From: Rattus norvegicus
Taxonomy: Eukaryota > Chordata > Mammalia > Rodentia > Muridae
NCBI RefSeq assembly: GCF_036323735.1
Contig: NC_086023.1
Coordinates: 13,359,501-13,423,500 of the forward strand
Length of the DNA stretch: 64,000 bases
Reading direction: 5' to 3'
A program made the translations under genes and the position numbers. The notes below the pieces were generated by a model. It was not told where the DNA came from. It searched no databases and saw only the letters and a list, made by a program, of their open reading frames with translations. This document shows, in pieces, positions 56,256 through 64,000 of the stretch. Position 1 is the stretch's first letter. Each line of letters starts with the position of its first letter.

Positions 56256-56755
56256 AGGGATGAGAATGGTAGCTATTCCTCCAGTTTCAGACCTGACTCT
56301 GCAGCTCGACTTCCTAAAGTCTTCAAGAAGCTCGTTTCCTTTCTGCAAGGCCCTCTCCTGTTATGTTGCTTATGAAGACATCCATTGCTTGCATCTCATT
56401 GTCTGTTTCCACCTAGAGAGCAAGAACTAAGGAAGCCACTGTTTACTAGCCCCAAACATTAAAACATTACGATGGAGACTTTCAATATTGCTTATTAAAA
56501 TCATGTCTGCTGGATCAGTTCAAAGCAGTTCGAGGAGGCTGGTTTGATAGCTGTTTTAAGTGGTTGATAAGAAGCCTATCTGTGGCTGTCCAAAGCTGTA
56601 CATGCCCGTGATGGGTCTGAACACAACTCTTCCCTACTTCCTTAGTTTTCTTTTCTTTTCTTTTTTCTTTCATTCTTTTTTGGGGTTGTTTGTTTGTTTG
56701 TTCTTGGTTTTGGGTGGGTTTTTGTTTGGGGTTTTTTATTTGTTTGTTTATTCGG
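56256..56755. other. no gene; T/G-rich low complexity at 56640-56755
   Basis: Single-copy-looking, then (TTTTC)n and (TTTG)n runs that probably belong to the tail of the following antisense B1. Confidence 0.55.
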
Positions 56756-56756
56756 G

Positions 56757-56890
56757 TTTTGTTTTGTTAAGACAGGGCTTCTCTATGTAGCCCAGGCTGT
56801 CCTGGAACTCACTGTGTAGACCAGGCTGGCCTCATACTCACCTCCTGCCCCTGCCTCCTGAGTGCTAGGATTAAGCATATATCATCACTA
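56757..56890 (-). mobile_element. B1 SINE, antisense
   Basis: Clear complement of B1: AAGACAGGGCTTCTCTATGT AGCCCAGGCTGTCCTGGAAC, then TAGACCAGGCTGGCCTCATA CTCACC and GAGTGCTAGGATTAAG. Tail complement to the left. Confidence 0.95.
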
Positions 56891-56904
56891 CATAGACCAG
56901 GCTA

Positions 56905-58720
56905 TCTTGACTTCTCTTCAATGGTTGCTCCATTTCTGTTTGTCTGATGTTTGGCAAAGAATCTATGGTTTTACTTTTCAGATGCTAAAAAAGAACTCCT
57001 CATACTCTTCACACAAGATCAGGCAGTAGGGAATGGCCACTTCCTGTCTGGAAAGGTATAAAACTGGACTCTGCCACTGCAGTGGCCAGCAGCCTAGCCT
57101 GCCTGCCTCTCAGAGAAGAGTCCTCCATTGTAAATGTAGTCCTCCTGTCTCTCACCCCTCCCCCATCCTCATTCCTCACATCTCAGCATGACTCAGCTCT
57201 AATTGAGATGATCAAGAAACTGCTTCTTAGTGAGAGGAGAAATTTGCCTCTATATTACTGACATCAAAGAACTTTCCAAGATAGGTACCGTAAAGCATCA
57301 TGTCTTCTTGAGACACACTTTAATATAACACAACAACAAAGCGCTTTATCATAAAGATGGACTAAGCAATGAGCTGTTAGGTGCCTTAGAAGCACTACAA
57401 ACTCCAAAGGATCTCATTTTTCCAAACTGTATTGTGAGTTATGACCCAAAGTCTAGAGCTACAGCAGAGGGCCGAGTGGGTCTGTGGCTTTTTGCCACCC
57501 TGTGGATTTCCTTATACCTTAACATTGATGTATTATAAGAACTCAAAACAAAAAATTACAGTCTTACAACCTCTAAGTCTAACCTTATAAACAGAGTCAC
57601 TCACTCTGACCTCCATCCTCCCTTCAGAGTAGGGAGACAACTACCCTCAGCCTCCCCCTGAGCCCTGCAAATTGCTGACAGAAGAAATTGACATAGTGTG
57701 AACAGATAAAGAAAAATGTACATGACTTTTAAGTCTGGGCTGAAGGGAAAGTGTAGTAAGAATTATGAAATTTTAGAAACATTGTAAGAATATGATTTTG
57801 TTTTAATCCCAGGTGTGGGATGTGGAGTGTTTGACTGTCCACAGCAGCTAACTATGGTTTCCTTCGTGTTTCAGCAGTGGAGTGATTTTTCCAGTGGCAG
57901 AAAGTTTCTGGGATTGCATGATGTTTGGAATTCTGAGGACTTTTCAGTATATGAATGCTAAGCCACTGAAAGAGACAGGGAGGGGTTCTTGGTTGTTGGT
58001 TGCAGTTTGTTAAGTAAAAACATTAAGAAAAGGAAATTAGATTTCTTGATGGCAAAGATCAAACTTGTTCCCAGAAACTTGATGCCCCTCATTAGCAGAA
58101 AGTAGTCTAAGAATGATGCTGCCCCCCTTCTCCTCTATCCTTTCTTCTCTCCTATCTCATGTTAGAGGTTGAAAGATTAGACGAAAAGGGATGGAGAAGA
58201 GTAGAAGAAAGAAAAAGACTGCTACAGGAAAGAGCTTAAGTTACCCAAACACTGGAATGTTAGAGTAAAAGTGTTGGGATTCTGACACATGCTACAACAT
58301 AGATGAACACAGTGGAAATAAACCAGTCACGGAAAGACAGTTACAGTCATAGGGATGACTGTATTTCCATACAGCAGTGGGAGTAGCCAGGTTCACAGAG
58401 ACTTTTGCTTTTTGGAAGTGGAGAAGAAAGAAGTTCCTGCTTAGTCTCTGTACTGTTGTTCTATTCCAAGTCCCAATCTCTGGGACAGTTCTAGAATATA
58501 CAACCGTGCTACGTAATTGATCTGGTTTTCATCGTCCGGCTTTTATCTTCCATATTTAACTGCACAATTTCCACATCAGAATGTTTCTAGGGATACGGTG
58601 TTTGCACAGAACCCAAAGGAACCCACTGGACACTTGAACTTGAGGTGACTGCTGTGGGGCCAGCTCTGATGAGGGCTGTAGACACTACAGAGAAGCATGT
58701 TTCTTCCCATGAGGATACTT
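56905..58720. other. no gene recognised; TATA-like motif at 57057
   Basis: Single-copy-looking sequence. CCACTTCCTGT (57038) and TATAAAA (57057) are arranged like a small promoter, but no following exon is recognisable. Confidence 0.4.
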
Positions 58721-58819
58721 CTGAAGAAAGTTCTTGGATTCACTCAGGTCACACCTTCATCTTCTTAAAACTATTCTCAGCTTGCCTGCTCACTCAGAAA
58801 CCTTGCAGTGGTCTCCAAA

Positions 58820-59245
58820 TCCTATGGCTCCAAATCTTCTCCTCTACAGATATGCTGACCTCACTGTTCAATGACTGACAGTTTTCATCTCCCAGCCTTG
58901 ATACCATTTAGCTGTTCTGCCCAGAGCGTTCCTTTCTCTGGTGCTTTGTCCACCCCCCACCCCCGGCAGACTTTCCTGAAGTACCTCTTCAGTGATTTTG
59001 AACCACCATATTTAAACCAGAGCACTCAGATCTATTGCTCCATAGTGTGTCTCTCAGGCTCCTCCTCTCTGTATCTCCCTCAGCATCTTGCACACTGGAC
59101 ACTTAACTCGCTCCATGTGTATATATCCTCCCTCAAGAAAAGTGGGTGTTTCGTGGGTTTGATAGTGCTATTTTCCCCTTGCTTAGACAGTGTGTGGTAT
59201 GTATTATACACTGCATAAATGGCTAGGTGAAATGACTAAGTACAG
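58820..59245 (+). mobile_element. probable L2 (LINE-2) 3' end remnant
   Basis: The order of motifs (CTTTCCTGAAGTACCTCTTC, CCTCCTCTCTGTATCTCCCT CAGCATCTTG, then GTGGTATGTATTATACACTG CATAAATGGCTAGGTGAA) follows the L2 3' end, which normally finishes '...cacatagtaggcgctcaataaatatttgttgaa'. Ancient and diverged. Confidence 0.5.
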
Positions 59246-59249
59246 CAGG

Positions 59250-60970
59250 GAACCAGTGTTCTGTCTTCTAGAAAGGTTAGAAATAATGTGGCTACTTAGA
59301 AGACTGTCTCTTTAACATAGCATAAAGGCCATATAGATTACAATAATTTTATAAATCTATGATTCCAGGGCATAGTAATGCAGATTACTAGTGGTAGAGC
59401 TAATGCTGAAATTACCAAACTTTTGACTGAATCCTGACAGTATAGCTAAGAAAATGAGCAATGCTCTGAGGAAAGCAGTAGATTCAGGCCATTGTGTGAA
59501 CACCAAGAGCTGTTTGGCATCTTCCTTTGTGAATAAAGAAAATCAAGGGGAGGAGGGAAACCTCACATCACAGTAATTTCTGAAACAGTAGTGGTCATTC
59601 ATGTGTCAAACAATATCCTGGCAGAGAAACCCAGACCTGGGGAAGTTATCTTCCTAAATGCATGCTAGCACAGTGATTCACATGTAGGTAGCATGACTGT
59701 CATCCTCAGTAATCAAATCAGACCAGTTGCAGTTTGGTTTCGTTGATTCTCAACTGTATTTGAAATCACCAAGCCTCCATAACTACTTTCTACCTAGATT
59801 ATTAAAATAGTGGCTGCAGCAATGGAATTTTCCAACACAGAGAGAAATGCTTTAAAGGTTGCTATCTTTTCTAATTCATTTTTTGGAAATCATTTTGGCT
59901 TATCACTGCAGAAAATCTCTAAGTAATAAAAGAAATGCAATAAAAAAGAATAAGCAATGTATTATGAAGTGTGCTTTGCATCTTAATAAAAACACATGAT
60001 TTATTTGTTGCTTATGATAAATGTGAAAATAAATTGCATTGGTGGAATTCATGAATAGAATGGCTCGGGTAGTGTAAAGTTTTGCTTCCAACATTGAGCT
60101 AAAATTCAGCTTGAATGGCTTGTTGAACTGTAGTGTAGAACCTCAGGGCAGTTTTGAAAATATAATTAGATTTCCAGTTTATTAAAGTGTAGATTTGAAA
60201 TTCTCCCATATAGAGTATATTTTCAATCCAAGTGCTGGGAAACTATCTTTGAGAGAGATGAAGAAGAAAATGATAATGCTTTATTAGTGTGCACTAGAGC
60301 AGAAAGATTTATGTATCTTAGAGCAGTCAATGTAATAACAATTCCATTTTTTTTCAAAGTAAAAGCCATCTTCTAAATGATTCCAGTTAATGATTCGGGC
60401 TGATATAATTCCTTTCCACCTTCAGTAGTGCTGAGGGACATATACATTGTTTTGCTTCGTCTTCATTAACAATCATACCAGTTTAATAATAATATAATCA
60501 GGTGCATCTTAACATTCACCCCCCAACTAGAGTAATATGAACCTAGACTTTTGCCTTACTTACTTCTACTTGAATGGAAAGATCCTGGTCCGTGATAGAG
60601 CTGAGAACATTGTTATATCTAGAACACAAAGAGGGACAGAGAGAACTGAGGAAACTTGCTTAAAGAGAAAGTTGGCCAGTGGGCAATGACTTTGCATCCA
60701 TACTATGAATATGAAAAGAATTTCATCTTCCATAATGGAATGGTACCAAAAAGTTTTAAATGGAGATGACAGGTTAGTGTGTTCATTAAAGAAAATAATT
60801 TGGCCTTCTTTGTGGAGAACATATATGAGGCGGACAAGGTGAAGGCAAAGAGATGGTTCAAAGACAGAGTTGTAGAGACAATTCAAAGGGAGAAGACTAG
60901 AGATGTGTTGCAAACAGAAAGTACTAGACTTGGTAATGGATGAAGAACAAGACTTTGATATCTGGCTTAG
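59250..60970. other. no gene recognised
   Basis: AT-rich. The 174-codon minus-strand frame at 60566-61090 has no domain I can name and runs into the MaLR-like sequence, so it is not called as a gene. Confidence 0.45.
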
Positions 60971-60974
60971 GTGG

Positions 60975-61115
60975 TTGGGCTTAGGTGCAAATTGATTTAT
61001 CCTCCAAAATTCATGTTGAAATTTAATGACTCCTGAGACAGTATTGGGGAATAGAAATTTTAAGAGGCTGTTAGTACAGGAGGGCACCACACAGGAGGAG
61101 ATTAATGCATTTTTC
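60975..61115 (+). mobile_element. MaLR-type LTR remnant
   Basis: CCTCCAAAATTCATGTTGAA ATTTAATGACTCC, CAGTATTGGGG and GATTAATGCAT match the start of old mammalian MaLR LTRs (MST/MLT group). Only a short 5' part of the LTR is visible. Confidence 0.65.
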
Positions 61116-61505
61116 TAGTTTCATCCCATTACTGTGTTAAAACACTCTGAGCAAAAACAACTGAGGGAAGAAATGAGTTTATTTAGTTCACAGTTCAGGT
61201 TATAGGATAACTGTCATTGAAGGAAGTCCTGATAGGAACTTGAAGCAGAAATGATAGAAGAACATGGCTTTGACTCAATTGTAGTCTTAGTCTTAGCTGT
61301 CTTTTCTTATATTGCCCAGGGCAATGGGGTATCATAGAGTGGTACTGCCTACCGTGAGCTGGGCCTTCCTTCATCAATTAACATTCAAGTGGCCTTCCTA
61401 CTCATATGTCCAAAAGGCAGTTTAATCTGGACAATCCCTCAATTATGACTTTTATCAGGAAACTGGGCTGTGTTGTGTAGACAGTTGGAGCTAATTATAA
61501 CAATG
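61115..61505 (+). mobile_element. rodent interspersed repeat (possibly URR1-type DNA element)
   Basis: CATCCCATTACTGTGTTAAA ACACTCTGAGCAAAAACAAC, GAAATGAGTTTATTTAGTTC ACAG, GTACTGCCTACCGTGAGCTG GGCCTTCC and ATCAATTAACATTCAAG form a pattern I recall as very common in rodent genomes. I am sure it is repetitive, less sure of the family name. Confidence 0.6.
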
Positions 61506-64000
61506 CCTTCATCACAGGAACAGGAATAGAGCTGTTTCTAGAATGACGTCCTCTCTTCTGGGATGAGTTTCTTTATTACTACTCTGACTTACATGTGCTT
61601 GGTTATCTTTGTGCTATGTGCTAGACTACAGAAATCCTCATTAGAGGTAACCTTGAACTTGGACTTAGCCTTTGGGGCTATGAAAAACCAAATTTAGTTC
61701 TATTGTTACAGTACGGGGAGCTCAGCCGAAAGGGTCATTCAGGGAGTTTATAGCCAGTTCAAAGTCTTTATTCCAGCTGACTGGAACCACATTCAGGTTT
61801 TCAGGACATAAGTGTAGCCCTGAGCATTTAGAGCAAGACGCTTTTGAAAGCAAAAACCACATCCTTGTATTTTACTCTGCACCAGAAGGGGGGAGTTTTG
61901 CATAAGCAAGCAGTTTAACAGAAGCCAAGATAAGTTACCTGGGACATTTTGACCTTGGGTTCCTAGAATACAGTTGGGTAACTTTCCATGGGATTCCCCA
62001 TCAAGGAGATCAAATTCTAGTTGACCTTGAAATGGCCCCAATAAGAATACAAAATGGAAAGACCTCTGCACTGTCTTGCCCTGTCACAGGCTGGCCACCT
62101 GATTCTATGACAGGGAGAAGGAGAGAAAAAGGGAACAGCCCAGGAAAAGACACTTTACACTTGAGAACAACTAGGAAGTAAACTATTTCCCATAGAGATA
62201 CAAATGTCAAGGTATTTAGCTCTGAATTCTCACCCCTTTTTCTTGGTCTTATTTGCTGTCTTTAAAGATTTTGTCTAAACTTTTAACTTTCTGTGTTTTG
62301 GAACTTTTAAGTTCATTGACTGTGATTTAAGAAGGATGTATAGATAAACTTAATTTGCTATAATACACCAGGCATATAACTTGGGTTCAACTCTCTAAGG
62401 AACAGGGTGTGTACCTGATGGTATATCATGTGACTTGCCACCACTTGTGGATCTTGGTAGCCATATGACTCAACCACCATCTTTCCTAAGGTTTTACAAA
62501 GGGCATGCATAGGACTTTACCACTGTCCTGCTTAAGGTGACCACATGGTATAAACTAACTAAGGCATAAAACAACCCATAAAACAACTAGACCAGCTGAT
62601 CCCTCAGCTTATCGCTGTATCTCCCTTTTATTAGACTCAGGAGGCAACACCAGGCTTCCAGGATAGTTTGATTTAAACTGAGTCATAGTTTGTTTAAAAA
62701 CTAGCATTTGGTATAACTATACTATAAAAGGATCAGGAAAAAGAGATTCCCAAATCTCTCTATGGAACTGTATATATGATTTAAAGTTTATTTTTATACT
62801 AAAGAACCTTTAATTCAAGAATTATAATTTTTAAGACTTAAACTTACCAGGGATAAAATAGTAAAGTTCTAATCTTCTAAGACTTACTTTCTAATCATAA
62901 ACTGTTAAAAATAATTAAGATATACAAGTTGTATATCTTAATATAGGAGATATATAAGATATGATCAGTCCTGCTATGTACAAATGTCATTTACTTGCAG
63001 AGACAAACTTGGAAAAAGAGTTTTTAATCTCCCATCATAATATTCTTTGTATGTTGTCAAAAAAAACAAAACAGAAAACAGTAAGCCAAAACAACTTTTA
63101 AATAAACTTAAATCTCATTTAATATAAAATAATAATCAAAATCAGATATGTAAAAATTAGTTATAGAAAATTAAAGGCTTGAGTAAAATGGGTTAAATTC
63201 ACAATACACTTGTGTGTCAGGAGATCTCCAGGTTGCCTTAGATGGAGCACAATTTCCCTTGGATGGCACAGCATCACACTAGAGTAAATTACATGCTGGC
63301 CTTATTACAGAACACGGTTGTACAGCAATATGATCTTCCAGAAGCTACTACCTCAGGCTGGTAGGTTCCAGCAGCTCTGACTATGAAGGCCTGACCAGCT
63401 CCAGCCATGTACGCCAAACCAGAGGAAAAATCCTACTCCATCTCTAAAGATGAATTGCTCTTCATGTCTCACATGACAGAGGGATGGATTCTCTAGCCCA
63501 GTGAAGGTACTCAGAGTCTGAATCCACATCTTAAATGTCTCAAGCAACAGAGAGACCAATAGGACTTGTGCTGTCCTCAATGTCTTCCGCACAGTCATAC
63601 TGGGTCACTGTGAACAGGAAAACTTGTATGTAAGCCCACCACCGGACAGATATGTGCTCTGCATGCTAGTTCAATTGGCCGAGCCATTACCCCGGCTTTC
63701 AATTCCTCCTCTTAGAAAAGCTATTTTCAGGATTTGGACCCTAATCACCCATGTTCCCTCATTAGAGGAGGATGCCAGATACTCACAGCTTTAGAAAGTT
63801 GTTCGGAATATCTAAACAGTGTCTTTCAGTTGGAAATGTGCTTACTACTGTCAGTATGTGGTGACTTAGAGATTCATCCATCCGCAGGGTGGCGTTAGCC
63901 TTGTCAGTTCAGTCTATGTTACATGTAATTATTTATTACAGATTTTCCATGAGTGACTGCTTTCATGTCTCATCTGTTGAGAGTATGGAATGAAAATGCT
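61505..64000. other. no gene recognised
   Basis: AT-rich to 63200, then more balanced. Short frames at 61793-62210 and 63353-63598 have no recognisable domain. Nothing else supported. Confidence 0.45.

Noticed and set aside
60566..61090. 174-codon minus-strand open frame
   Set aside because: No domain recognised, Ser/Phe-rich, overlaps a MaLR-like LTR at its start; no support for coding.

Overview
The window reads as rodent, almost certainly rat (Rattus), intergenic or intronic DNA. It carries rodent-type LINE-1 (L1/Lx) elements on both strands, an ID element with a perfect A-tail at 56112-56211, a B2 SINE, B1 SINEs and B4 (ID+B1) SINEs, on an AT-rich, CpG-poor background with long CT, GA, CA and GT microsatellites. 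No host protein-coding gene could be confirmed. The only intact protein-coding genes are the two ORFs of one full-length L1.

Left block (about 3050-18600): antisense L1s nested three deep. An old Lx-like L1 (3050-7869 and 18094-about 18600) is interrupted in ORF1 by a second antisense L1 (7870-10810 and 15051-18093). That L1 is interrupted in ORF2 by a 4.2 kb insert (10811-15050) flanked by a perfect 17-bp direct repeat. The insert is composite: its 5' part is an L1 5' UTR, ORF1 and the start of ORF2, and its 3' part is about 2.2 kb of non-L1 cDNA-like pieces, an old L1 scrap, a MIR-like stretch and an Lx 3' UTR.

Middle (about 18600-32950): mostly unrecognised sequence with a MIR, L1 3' ends, old inverted L1 pieces, an ancient L1M-like remnant, a B1, a B2 and microsatellites.

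Right block (32953-44838): a sense L1, defective in both ORFs, split in ORF1 by a full-length young L1 (33721-40307). The young copy has a perfect 16-bp target-site duplication, a GC-rich 5' UTR with a 608-bp-spaced promoter repeat, an open ORF1 (357 aa), an open ORF2 (1275 aa, endonuclease and reverse-transcriptase residues present), a G-rich 3' UTR and a poly(A) tail. It is the functional centrepiece: ORF1p binds the L1 RNA and ORF2p nicks and reverse-transcribes, and its structure predicts present-day mobility.

Right end (44850-64000): mostly single-copy-looking DNA with a 14-bp minisatellite, B1/B4 SINEs, an unexplained 98-codon open frame after a splice-acceptor-like site (49104-49397), a tail-to-tail pair of young L1 3' ends (53664-54287 and 54601-56111) around a CTCF-like motif, an ID element fused to the second of these, an L2-like remnant and a MaLR-like LTR next to another rodent repeat. 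Family names were assigned by eye from remembered consensus features, not by a search.
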